This document shows, in pieces, positions 9,603-17,671 of a stretch of DNA of 64,000 bases (its first letter is position 1; each line of letters begins with the position of its first letter). Origin of the DNA: Bacteroides cellulosilyticus (GTDB taxonomy: Bacteria > Bacteroidota > Bacteroidia > Bacteroidales > Bacteroidaceae). The notes below the pieces were generated by a model that ran no database searches, had not been told where the DNA came from, and worked only from the letters and a program-made list of their open reading frames with translations. The DNA is taken from positions 6,448,501 through 6,512,500 of the forward strand of contig NZ_CP081903.1 in NCBI RefSeq assembly GCF_020091405.1, in the 5' to 3' direction. A program made the translations under genes and the position numbers.

Positions 9603-12600
9603 CTAAACATATTGCTTAGGCGTCACCCCGAACTCCGTCTGAAAGCACTTGGAAAAGTAAGAGTGATTGGAGAAACCGACCATGTACATCACCTCGGCAA
9701 CCGTGAACTTCTGTTGCTTCAACAGCATGGCGGCTTTCTTCATGCGGATGGATTTAATGTATTCCACAGGTGTCATGCCCGTCAGTTGTTTTATCTTGCG
9801 GTACATCTGCTTGTTATTGGTGCCAGTCCATTCGCAAAGGGCATTCACATTCAGTTCGGAGTCTGAGATGTGTTCTTCAATCAGATGAATCACACTTGCC
9901 AGGAACTTTTCATCATAAGAAACCGCCTCTATCTCCTTCGGGGTGGAAAGAACTTCCATGCGGGCTTTCGCCTCATGCGTCTCCCGGCTATGAAGTAACT
10001 GCTCCACACGCGAAAGTAAAATATCTGGTTCAAAGGGTTTAGGAATGAAAGCATCTATATGCAACTGGATACTTTCAAGCTCTGTTTCCTTATCGCTTTT
10101 CGCCGTCAGCAAGATAATGGGAATAGTGGATGTAGGAACATGCTTCTTGATATGACGCACCATTTCAAGACCATCCATTACGGGCATCATGACATCAGCA
10201 ATAATCAGATCGGGCATTAATTCCAGGGTAAGTTCCATACCTATCTTACCATTTTCCGCCAAACGGCAACGATATTTAGTATGCAGTATCTGATAAATAA
10301 ACTCTGAAACCTCCGGAGTATCATCCACAATCAGAAGCAATGGAGCATCCGGAGCGGGCGTATCTGTATCTGGAACCACAACTGTAACTCCGGCAGCGAC
10401 AGGTTCGATATCAGAAGATACAATTTCCGGAGAAACCTCTACGACAGGCTGTTCCATAGCAATCACCGGAAGGGTCAGCGTAATGGCAGTACCTTTATTC
10501 TCTTCTGAAGAAAGCTGAACTTTACCACCATGCAGTTCCGTATAAGTCTTTACCAAATACAGGCCGATACCTGTTCCCTCCTTCGTGCCTGCCGTCTTGG
10601 GAGACTGGAAGAAGCGCTGAAAAACATACGGTTGATCCTGACGGGGAACACCGATACCTGTATCGGATACAGAGATATGCACTTCTTTATCAGAAGCCTG
10701 CAGACGAAGCGTTATCTCACCCTCTTCCGGAGTATACTTCACGGCATTGGATAAAAGGTTATCCAAGATAGATTCCAGTTTTATGGCATCCATCTGTATG
10801 TATATCTTTTCACGGTCGGCATGGAAATGGAAAGTCAGCTTCTTCTCTTTCGCCTTCTCCTCTGCATACAAGGTGAATAAGCCACGCGCAAAAGACACCA
10901 GTTCGATTTGAGAAAGTATCAGTAATGTATTGTTTCCGCTATCCACCCGGTTGAAGTCCAGCCCCTGATGAATAAGCGAATTCAACTTCATGGCATTGCG
11001 ATGCACCTGTTCCAGTTGTTTCTTCTCCTGCTGATCCTTGATGCCGGGCAGCAACTTGCTGATAGGCGCGATAATCATGCTCAACGGAGTTTTCAGGTCG
11101 TGGGAGAGATTCGTAAAGAACTCCATCTTAGCCTGAGACTGCTCCAGGATTTTCTCTTTCTCCAGACGCTCCAGTTTTAGACGGTTCTTCACGCGGAAGA
11201 AGTTGATTGTCCAGAGTATCAGGACAAGGCACAGCAAGACATAAACGGCCTTTGCCCACGGGGTGTAGTACCAGGGCGGAATGATGTGGATGTCCAATGC
11301 ATACGTTTTTTCGGACGGCTTGCCATGCGCATCCAGTTTGCTCACTATCAGGCGGTAGTCACCGTAGTTCAGATTGTTGTAAGTAATCCGGTTCGTATTC
11401 GGTTTCAACAGGTTCCATTCACGGTCCACACCTTCCAGGCGATACAACAGTTTGCTTTTCTCTTCAAGGGAATAAGGCAGGTCGGAGAGTTCAAAAGCAA
11501 GATTGTTCTGGTCGTAGTCCAGATTTATACGCTGTGAGTAACGGATGCTTTGTGCGGATTGCACTGCATCAAGCGCCTGCCCCGCCCCAGACTGGTAAAG
11601 TTGGTTGTTGACATAAAGGGCGGTTAATATCAAAGGCTGTTCAAGGTGTTCCGCCAGCAAGGCCTCGGGTGAGGAGATGGCAAACCCGTCTGCGGTGCCC
11701 AGATAGAGTTCTCCGCTTGTCTTATCAAAGAACATGCTGGTGAAACGCTTGTCGGTGATATTCAGGCGGCGGACTTCCAGAGTCTGCTGGTCGGCTACCC
11801 AGAAACCATCTGTGGTAGAGATCCAGATGCGACCGTCGGCTTCGGCCATGGAAAGCACTTCGTAATGATTATAAGCATCAAATGGCAACATACGGATACT
11901 GTCGTTTTCGGGAGTCACGCGCATCACTCCGCCGGGGAAGCCTATCCAGATGTAGCCGTCCTGGGCACAAAGGATAAAGTTGGGAGTACGCTCGCCTTTC
12001 AGTTCACCGGCGGCAATATGGGTGACTTCGCCGGTACGGGGATTTATCTTTTCGATGCTGTTGGGACTGTTATAGAGCAATGCCCATACATTCCCTTCCC
12101 GGTCGGGAATCATCTGGTTGATGAACATGCCGGACAGGCCGTTGTGGATGGAATAAGTCTTCTCCGCCATGTAGAGTCCGCCGGAAGAACGCATGAGGTT
12201 TTCCTTATCTACAACGAAAATACCGCCGAGACAGGTAGCTATCCAAAGTTGCCCGTCATGGTCTTCAAAAAGGCTATACGTCCAATTGGCGTTGTAGCGG
12301 CGGGTGCTGTCCACTATGTTATAATGTATAAACTGGCGTTTCGCCGGGTCGTAACGACTGATGCTGCCATCCGTAGCCACCCAGAATTGTTGTTCACGGT
12401 CTTCGTAAAGATGGCGTACCCGGTTGTGGGACAAAGGATATTTCCGGTCTCCCATCTTATACCAGGCAACGTCCTGTTCCCCATCCATAAGAGCGGTGAA
12501 GCGAATGAGGCCGTTGGTGCCGCCAAACCAATAAGTTCCGTGCGTATCGCGCAGCATGGAATAGAACTGGTTGCCCTCCCCTGTTCCGGTAATCTGCGAG

Positions 12601-13583
12601 ATAGGGATGTGACGCAACACACTGTTATGGCGGGACATGGAGATGCCGTAATCCGTACCCAGCCAGACGTTATGCTCTCGGTCGGCAAAGATGGTCCAGA
12701 TGATATTGTTAGAAAGGGACTGGAGGTTTCGGGAGTCATGAACAACGTGCAACAGGGGCTCGTCCTCCTGATAGACGTACAGACCATTATCGGTGCCTAC
12801 CAGCAATTGTCCGTTCCCGTCCAGTGCCAGAGACTTGACGGAGTTATCATGGAAAGCATCTATCCGCTGCGTATGCCCGTCGGCAAGGGTGTATTTGAAA
12901 AGACATCCTTCTGTGCCTATCCAGATGCAACCGCGTGCGGTATCTTCCAGAAGTGAATTGACAAACTGATTGCTTCGGCCACGGGTGACGGGCAGGTCTA
13001 TGGTTTCAAAGCGTCCGGCGGCGGGGATGTAGCGGCAACAGCCGTTGTACGTGCCAATGTAGAGGTTATCGTCCGAAGCGCGGATAATGGAATAAATGGT
13101 CTGGTGCGGAAGTCCTTCGGTGATGGCGGAGAGTTGCCGGGTTTCCGGTGAGTAGGTATAGAGGCCGTTTAGTGTCCCCAGCCACAGCACGCCGTCACGC
13201 AATGCCAGTGTGCGGATGTCGGTCGGGAAGTCCGCTTCCGGTTCTTGGTAAGTGTCTGTCCGGTAGTTATAAATCAGTAGGCCATTGTCCGCACCTATAT
13301 AAAGATAGGTGCTGTCCACCACCGTACCGCAATAAATGCGCGTATTGCTGCGCTCGCCGAAAGTGAAATGCGGTTGTGAGGAATAGCCGTCGTAACTGAA
13401 CAGTCCTTTGTTGGAACCTATCCATATCAGTCCTTGCGTGTCTTGCAGGAAGCAACTGATGACGGATGCTTCCGTCCCCAGACTGATATTATCAAACAGC
13501 CTGTAATCGGACTTCTGCCCCGCCAGAGTGCAAGGAAGCCATATCTGTAACAGAATGAAAAGAAAAAGAACTGGTCTGTGCAT
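9603..13583 (-). CDS. Hybrid two-component system regulator (sensor kinase, receiver and AraC domain in one protein)
   Basis: The start at 13583 (MHRPVLFLFILLQIWLP) gives a signal peptide. The ATG 45 bp further upstream would overlap the preceding gene. The protein has 1326 residues. The N-terminal 750 or so form a periplasmic two-blade propeller sensor with repeated LWLGTLNGLYTY and IWIGTEGCLFKY motifs, ending in a Y_Y_Y domain. One membrane span follows (AVYVLLCLVLILWTINFF). HisKA carries SHDLKTPLS with H828, and HATPase carries VSDTGIGVP and GTGIGLYLV. The receiver holds D1130 (IIADVMMPVMDG), and a C-terminal AraC HTH ends in FGVTPKQYV. Such proteins bind a glycan breakdown product and switch on a nearby utilisation locus. 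The SusC/SusD operon 3 kb away is the likely target, which is inference. Confidence 0.96.
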   Translation of the reverse strand: MHRPVLFLFILLQIWLPCTLAGQKSDYRLFDNISLGTEASVISCFLQDTQGLIWIGSNKGLFSYDGYSSQPHFTFGERSNTRIYCGTVVDSTYLYIGADNGLLIYNYRTDTYQEPEADFPTDIRTLALRDGVLWLGTLNGLYTYSPETRQLSAITEGLPHQTIYSIIRASDDNLYIGTYNGCCRYIPAAGRFETIDLPVTRGRSNQFVNSLLEDTARGCIWIGTEGCLFKYTLADGHTQRIDAFHDNSVKSLALDGNGQLLVGTDNGLYVYQEDEPLLHVVHDSRNLQSLSNNIIWTIFADREHNVWLGTDYGISMSRHNSVLRHIPISQITGTGEGNQFYSMLRDTHGTYWFGGTNGLIRFTALMDGEQDVAWYKMGDRKYPLSHNRVRHLYEDREQQFWVATDGSISRYDPAKRQFIHYNIVDSTRRYNANWTYSLFEDHDGQLWIATCLGGIFVVDKENLMRSSGGLYMAEKTYSIHNGLSGMFINQMIPDREGNVWALLYNSPNSIEKINPRTGEVTHIAAGELKGERTPNFILCAQDGYIWIGFPGGVMRVTPENDSIRMLPFDAYNHYEVLSMAEADGRIWISTTDGFWVADQQTLEVRRLNITDKRFTSMFFDKTSGELYLGTADGFAISSPEALLAEHLEQPLILTALYVNNQLYQSGAGQALDAVQSAQSIRYSQRINLDYDQNNLAFELSDLPYSLEEKSKLLYRLEGVDREWNLLKPNTNRITYNNLNYGDYRLIVSKLDAHGKPSEKTYALDIHIIPPWYYTPWAKAVYVLLCLVLILWTINFFRVKNRLKLERLEKEKILEQSQAKMEFFTNLSHDLKTPLSMIIAPISKLLPGIKDQQEKKQLEQVHRNAMKLNSLIHQGLDFNRVDSGNNTLLILSQIELVSFARGLFTLYAEEKAKEKKLTFHFHADREKIYIQMDAIKLESILDNLLSNAVKYTPEEGEITLRLQASDKEVHISVSDTGIGVPRQDQPYVFQRFFQSPKTAGTKEGTGIGLYLVKTYTELHGGKVQLSSEENKGTAITLTLPVIAMEQPVVEVSPEIVSSDIEPVAAGVTVVVPDTDTPAPDAPLLLIVDDTPEVSEFIYQILHTKYRCRLAENGKIGMELTLELMPDLIIADVMMPVMDGLEMVRHIKKHVPTSTIPIILLTAKSDKETELESIQLHIDAFIPKPFEPDILLSRVEQLLHSRETHEAKARMEVLSTPKEIEAVSYDEKFLASVIHLIEEHISDSELNVNALCEWTGTNNKQMYRKIKQLTGMTPVEYIKSIRMKKAAMLLKQQKFTVAEVMYMVGFSNHSYFSKCFQTEFGVTPKQYV

Positions 13584-13609
13584 ATGCCGGGTTACGTTAA
13601 AGGTCCGGA

Positions 13610-15370
13610 CTACTGTATTTCTTCGCACACCCGCATTTCCATGCCTTTATACACCACCACAATCTTATGTAGCCGGGTGCTGCCGATGGCACGCTTCACC
13701 GTATCGGTATCAGCGTAGCGGTTGGCTTGTGCGATAGCCTCCTGACGCAGTTCCTCCACACGGGTTTCGGGGTCTTTGTACTTGGCATACTTCAACTCTA
13801 TAATGTAGCTGTGCGTCATGTCGGAGTAGATGTCCAGCATCGGACAGAGGAAAATATCGACATAGCCCGCCTGCGTATCTTGTTCGGAGATGGGGCGGTA
13901 GAAGCGGTTCTGTGCGGTCATGGCAAGGGTGAAGCCATGCACGAAGAACTCGCCCTTCTGCTTGTCGCGCTGCGAGGCGTAGGTCTTCAGGCAGTCAGCG
14001 ATGTAGTCGAAGTAGGCTTGCCAGTTGCCATCGTAAGCGAGCTGACTTGCCAGTTCACTCTTTTCGTAGCTGCTGAAACTGAGGTCAGCTTCGTTGTAGG
14101 TGCTTAACAGATAGGTATAGAGTTGTTCCTGAACTACCAGATTGGGGATGATGAGTTTGGTTTTTCCCCGGTGCATGCCGTTGATGGTGAGCATGCCGAA
14201 ATAGTAGAGTAAGCTCACGAAATTATCGGGATTGGTGATGCCGGAGGCAGGGAAGCCACTCTTCAGTTCGCCGGTGATGAAGCCCTGGCTCACGAGGGTT
14301 TGAATGACTGAGGCGTCGTGGGCAAACTCCTTGTCCTTGCGGATGAGCATGCGTAGTTTCTCATAGTCGATACGGATGTTCTCTTCCACCATGCTTAGCG
14401 GTGCTTTGCCACGCGAGATGTAGTTCTTGACGAAATAAAGCACCATGTTGGAGTTATACATCGTGGTTTCGCCGTAACATTCCTGCGCGAAGCAATAGTT
14501 ATCATACCACGGCTTCATTATCTCTATCAGTTCGTCAATGGTATGATTGAAGGGGCTGGTGGTAGAATAGTAGGTCAGCATTTCGCGCACTTCTTCTTCT
14601 GTAAATCCCATCATTTGGTTGAAGTCCGGTGAGAGGGAATAGTTGGTTCCTATGTTAAATCCGCTGGTGAGGTCGTCCATCGTCACGGGGCTTACACCGG
14701 TAATGAAACAGCGCTCGATGCTGGAATAGGTTCCCGCTTTCACTTTGTTGAAGAAGGCGCGCAGATAACCCTCGCCATGCGTCTCGTTGGTGTAACGGTG
14801 CAGACTTTCGGGGTCGGAGAGAATGGCGTTGGTGAAGTGGTCGTACTCGTCTATAAAGAGATACACCTTTTGTCCGGCACGTTCGCATTCCGAAATCAGA
14901 TAGTCTAATTGGTTGACGGCTCCGTCCTTCTCGTCCAGCCGATCCCTGATGCCTTCCGGCAGAAGGTCGGCATAGACTTCGCAGAAAAAGTCGAAGCGGA
15001 TTTGGCAGTGCTCATCCAGCCCTTTGCGATAGTCGTTCAGTGCACCGGTGATGCCGGAGAAATTGAGGTAGAGCACAAGATAAGTGTTACGACTCGGTGT
15101 GGGATGCTGCCCGATGTAGAGGTCGCCAAAGAGGTCGTCGAACTTGTCGCGGGTGCGCACATCGTAGTAATGTTGCAGCACGTTCAGCGTCAGGCTCTTC
15201 CCGAAACGGCGCGGACGGATGAAGAAGAAAAAGCGGTCCGCCTGCTCTATCATGGGGATGAAGCGGGTTTTATCCACATAATAATAGTCTTCACGGCGGA
15301 TGACCGCGAAGTTCATCATGCCGTAGGGAAGTCTCCTTCTGCCGGGTACTAAGTATTCTAATGGATCCAT
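13610..15370 (-). CDS. AAA-ATPase-like / PD-(D/E)XK nuclease-like protein (DUF1703 type)
   Basis: The 586-residue protein starts at an ATG preceded by a strong AGGAGG. The N-terminus reads LPYGMMNFAVIRREDYYYVDKT and then FFFFIRPRRFGKSLTLN, the Walker A-like RPRRFGKS typical of the AAA-ATPase_like family. A Walker B-like VYLFIDEYDH follows near residue 170. The C-terminus carries YVDIFLCP then YIIELKYAK, the D...ExK core of the PD-(D/E)XK nuclease-like domain usual in this family. It is a large, expanded family in Bacteroides whose biological role is unknown. It ends 26 bp before the hybrid regulator start, so the two may share a transcript, although I see no functional link. Confidence 0.88.
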   Translation of the reverse strand: MDPLEYLVPGRRRLPYGMMNFAVIRREDYYYVDKTRFIPMIEQADRFFFFIRPRRFGKSLTLNVLQHYYDVRTRDKFDDLFGDLYIGQHPTPSRNTYLVLYLNFSGITGALNDYRKGLDEHCQIRFDFFCEVYADLLPEGIRDRLDEKDGAVNQLDYLISECERAGQKVYLFIDEYDHFTNAILSDPESLHRYTNETHGEGYLRAFFNKVKAGTYSSIERCFITGVSPVTMDDLTSGFNIGTNYSLSPDFNQMMGFTEEEVREMLTYYSTTSPFNHTIDELIEIMKPWYDNYCFAQECYGETTMYNSNMVLYFVKNYISRGKAPLSMVEENIRIDYEKLRMLIRKDKEFAHDASVIQTLVSQGFITGELKSGFPASGITNPDNFVSLLYYFGMLTINGMHRGKTKLIIPNLVVQEQLYTYLLSTYNEADLSFSSYEKSELASQLAYDGNWQAYFDYIADCLKTYASQRDKQKGEFFVHGFTLAMTAQNRFYRPISEQDTQAGYVDIFLCPMLDIYSDMTHSYIIELKYAKYKDPETRVEELRQEAIAQANRYADTDTVKRAIGSTRLHKIVVVYKGMEMRVCEEIQ

Positions 15371-15431
15371 ATGATGTCCTCCTGCTGTTTTTGGGATATT
15401 TAATCCGTCGCTTTATGACGGGATAACGACA

Positions 15432-15439
15432 CAAAGATA
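15432..15439 (-). promoter_or_regulatory. Probable -7 box of the AAA-ATPase-like gene
   Basis: TATCTTTG on the minus strand lies 62 bp ahead of the start at 15370 and matches the Bacteroides -7 box. No convincing -33 TTTG is seen at the right distance. A small hairpin (CCGTC, 7 nt, GACGG) follows in the leader. Confidence 0.4.
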
Positions 15440-15586
15440 ATGCAAATTGAGTGCAGAACTTTCATGCAAGCATGAAAAAGTTATGCCGAAATGCAGCTTA
15501 TCTTATCTAAAGACAACAAAAGTTCTTATAGGGGGGCATCGCAGTTATTATTTATGCAGACCCGACAGTTTCATCTGGCAACAAAG

Positions 15587-15623
15587 CGTCTCGCAAAAAA
15601 GCAATGGCTTTGTTTGCGAGACG
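15587..15623. terminator. Strong hairpin downstream of the toxin-antitoxin pair
   Basis: CGTCTCGCAAA (15587-15597) and TTTGCGAGACG (15613-15623) are perfect 11-bp arms. Inside them AAAGC and GCTTT extend the stem after a one-base bulge. ATCATTTTTC follows on the plus strand. Its position fits the transcription end of the minus-strand antitoxin gene. Apart from this, and the promoter at 15432, I see nothing in 15371-15657. Confidence 0.6.
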
Positions 15624-15657
15624 ATCATTTTTCTGTATATCGGGAAACGGGGAACAC

Positions 15658-15969
15658 TTATAGCAGAGCAGCGTATTTACGTATCTGGTTCAAACGCTCC
15701 ATGAGTGTTCTGTCGCTCATTGCTTGCTGCATGTTATATTTCAATTGCAATCGCATCAGTGAATCGGCAGGAATATCCAGCGCAGCCTCAAACATCATGG
15801 CAGTGACTGTGGTCAACGTGCGACGCCCATTCAAAAGGTCGTTGAGTACCTTGTAAGAGATGCCCATTTGTTCCGCCAATTTCCGTTGTGAAATCTTGCG
15901 GTATTCTATTTCATCCTTCAGCACCTCGCCGGGATGGGTAGGAGTATATCCGAACTTTACAGTTGCCAT
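15658..15969 (-). CDS. higA: HigA-type antitoxin, XRE-family HTH protein
   Basis: The 103-residue protein begins FGYTPTHPGEVLKDEIEYR, the HPGEVL motif that marks HigA-family antidotes. A helix-turn-helix follows: SQRKLAEQMGISYKVLNDLLNGRR (about 29-52). It begins 9 bp after the toxin gene, so toxin comes first, as in classic higBA. In this family the antitoxin neutralises HigB and represses their shared promoter. Confidence 0.9.
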   Translation of the reverse strand: MATVKFGYTPTHPGEVLKDEIEYRKISQRKLAEQMGISYKVLNDLLNGRRTLTTVTAMMFEAALDIPADSLMRLQLKYNMQQAMSDRTLMERLNQIRKYAALL

Positions 15970-15978
15970 ATCTTTTGT

Positions 15979-16296
15979 TCACTTATAATGATTAGACAAT
16001 TCAGTTATATTGCACACGGTGATTACAATCTCAGAAACTACTTTAGTTGTTTTGAACTCTATACGATACTGGTCGTTCACCCGAACCGATTCCAAGCCAG
16101 CTTTATCGCCAACAAGTACCTCGTAATGCAACGAATGGTATCTGAAAAGATCTTCTGCTACTGCCACCGATTCCAACAAATCTATCGTCTTACGATATTT
16201 GGCAACGATTGGGGGCTGAAAACGATGCTTCTTATCAGAAGTCTTTCCCTTGAGATACAATTCCTCTAAATATTCTTTATCAAACTTTATCTCCAT
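15979..16296 (-). CDS. higB: HigB-type toxin, RelE/ParE-superfamily mRNA interferase
   Basis: The 105-residue protein is small and basic, with the pattern of the HigB killer family: LEELYLKGK near the start, then a central FRYHSLHYEVLVGDKAGLESVRVNDQYRIEFK strand-rich stretch. HigB proteins cut mRNA on the ribosome. It is paired with the HigA-like gene, spaced 9 bp. The two genes stand between chromosomal genes with no transposase nearby, so this looks like a resident addiction module. The family assignment rests on pattern and gene pairing. Confidence 0.85.
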   Translation of the reverse strand: MEIKFDKEYLEELYLKGKTSDKKHRFQPPIVAKYRKTIDLLESVAVAEDLFRYHSLHYEVLVGDKAGLESVRVNDQYRIEFKTTKVVSEIVITVCNITELSNHYK

Positions 16297-16319
16297 GCTT
16301 TGATTGTAGTCAACTGATG

Positions 16320-16351
16320 CAAAGTTAATGCAATTCTTTTAAAGTCCACAA
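16320..16351 (-). promoter_or_regulatory. Promoter of the toxin-antitoxin operon
   Basis: On the minus strand TTG (16351-16349) is followed by 21 bp and TAACTTTG (16327-16320), a full match to the Bacteroides consensus. It lies 23 bp ahead of the toxin start. Confidence 0.6.
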
Positions 16352-16391
16352 TATTTAAGGATTTTGTTTTAAAGCAACAGAAGAAAGACAC

Positions 16392-16405
16392 TTGCAAACG
16401 TTTGC
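16392..16405. promoter_or_regulatory. LacI-family operator, perfect 14-bp palindrome
   Basis: TGCAAACGTTTGCA is a perfect palindrome with the central CG typical of LacI/GalR-family operators. It lies 159 bp ahead of the LacI-family gene and about 95 bp ahead of its promoter, in the divergent spacer. Likely reading: an operator for that regulator, giving autoregulation or control of the downstream sugar genes. Confidence 0.7.
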
Positions 16406-16499
16406 ACTATTCTATAACCCGATAATTCTCAACGAAGAAGCTTATTCTCATCTATTCCGCTATTTTTGCAATCGGATTAGTTGGCTTTACATTTTTTAG

Positions 16500-16531
16500 T
16501 TTGGCAGCTATCCTCATTTCAATTACCTTTG
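16500..16531 (+). promoter_or_regulatory. Promoter of the LacI-family gene
   Basis: TTTG (16500-16503), a 20-bp spacer and TACCTTTG (16524-16531) match the Bacteroides promoter exactly. The ATG is 20 bp further on, so the leader is very short. Confidence 0.75.
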
Positions 16532-16550
16532 GGAATATTTAGAAAATACC

Positions 16551-17558
16551 ATGAATAAACCGCAGATAACCATCAAGGATATTGCCCGGGCGTTGAACGT
16601 CTCGCCATCCACTGTGTCGAGGGCGCTGAAAGACAACCCGGATATCAGCCAGGAGACCCGTGACCTTATACATGCGTATGCCCGGGAGCATAATTACAAG
16701 CCTAACGTACTTGCAGTGAATCTTCGTGCCAGCCGCTCGAATACGATTGGTGTGATTGTGCCGCAATTGGTGCACCACTTCTTCTCGTGCGTACTGAGTG
16801 GTATTGAAAAGGCTGCCGCCGAAGCGGGATACAATATTTTGGTAGCGCAGAGCAACGAGTCTTACGAACAGGAAGTAAAGATAGTACACTCATTCCTTGC
16901 CGCCCGTGTCTGTGGTGTGATTGCTTCACTGGCAAAAGATACTTCCCAATACGACCATTATCAGGAACTGCTGAACAACAACATCCCCATTGTTTTCTAC
17001 GACCGCATCTGTACCGGATTGAAAACGGAACGGGTGGTAGTGGACGACTATGCCGGCTCTTTTGCCGCCGTGGAGTATATGATACAGACAGGTTGTAAGC
17101 GTATCCTGTTTTACGGTGCGGCGCCTCATCTGGAAATCACCAAGAACCGCCGGAACGGATATCTGGATGCCATGAAGAAGTATAAAATCCCTGTGGACGA
17201 CAGCATGATTATGTTGTGTGACACACGTGAACGCGCCATAGCCATCACTCCGGATATTCTGGAAGGTCCTGGCCACCCCGATGGTTTTTTCGCCATCAAT
17301 GACGAAACAGCTTCGGGCATTCTGTATGCCTGTAAACTGGTTGGAAAGAAAGTGCCCGACGAAGTATCGATCTGCGGATTTACCGACGGCGCCATTGCCC
17401 AAAGCACAGATCCCAAACTGACCACCGTGGAACAGCACGGAGAAGAAGTCGGAAAAAGTGCTTTCAGCATTCTGACAGGTAAGTTGGAAGGGGGCGATGA
17501 CAAGAGTAGCAACAAGATTGTAAGGACGAATCTTGTAGTGAGGGGAACAACGAAATGA
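16551..17558 (+). CDS. LacI-family transcriptional regulator of the sugar-phosphorylase cluster
   Basis: The 335-residue protein has the usual LacI length. An N-terminal HTH reads TIKDIARALNVSPSTVSRALKDNPDIS (about 7-33), with a hinge region LRASRSNTIGVIVPQL. The periplasmic-binding-protein-like sensor domain follows, with VFYDRI and the C-terminal GFTDGAIAQSTDPKLTTVEQ. It is first in a plus-strand cluster with an MFS transporter and a GH65 phosphorylase, so it likely responds to the disaccharide or a product. A LacI-type palindrome lies upstream of it. It could act as repressor or activator, and the sequence does not say which. Confidence 0.95.
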   Translation: MNKPQITIKDIARALNVSPSTVSRALKDNPDISQETRDLIHAYAREHNYKPNVLAVNLRASRSNTIGVIVPQLVHHFFSCVLSGIEKAAAEAGYNILVAQSNESYEQEVKIVHSFLAARVCGVIASLAKDTSQYDHYQELLNNNIPIVFYDRICTGLKTERVVVDDYAGSFAAVEYMIQTGCKRILFYGAAPHLEITKNRRNGYLDAMKKYKIPVDDSMIMLCDTRERAIAITPDILEGPGHPDGFFAINDETASGILYACKLVGKKVPDEVSICGFTDGAIAQSTDPKLTTVEQHGEEVGKSAFSILTGKLEGGDDKSSNKIVRTNLVVRGTTK

Positions 17559-17562
17559 ATAA

Positions 17563-17659
17563 GTGACAAGCTATGAGCTACGAGTGACGAGTAGGCTGTG
17601 CGAAATTGCCAGTATGCCGAAAGGAACTCGTAGCTTGTAGCTCGTAGCTCGTAACTAAT
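17563..17659. repeat. Heptad tandem-repeat element with GGCTGTGC core (inverted arms)
   Basis: The left arm is four 7-bp units (GTGACAA, GCTATGA, GCTACGA, GTGACGA; 17563-17590). The core GGCTGTGC follows at 17594. The right arm, from 17625, runs in 7-bp steps AACTCGT, AGCTTGT, AGCTCGT, AGCTCGT, AACTAAT. The arms are approximately reverse complements. The element fills the spacer between the LacI and MFS genes, so it would be transcribed as a long imperfect hairpin. Confidence 0.8.
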
Positions 17660-17671
17660 AATTTATTAAGA

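Noticed and set aside
11865..12956. 363-codon plus-strand open frame
   Set aside because: It lies wholly antisense to the propeller domain of the hybrid regulator and has no coherent protein pattern or promoter. It follows from the GC-rich codon use of the real gene.
15447..15856. Plus-strand small genes in the region after the AAA-ATPase gene
   Set aside because: The frames overlap the terminator hairpin and the antitoxin gene in antisense, with no family pattern.
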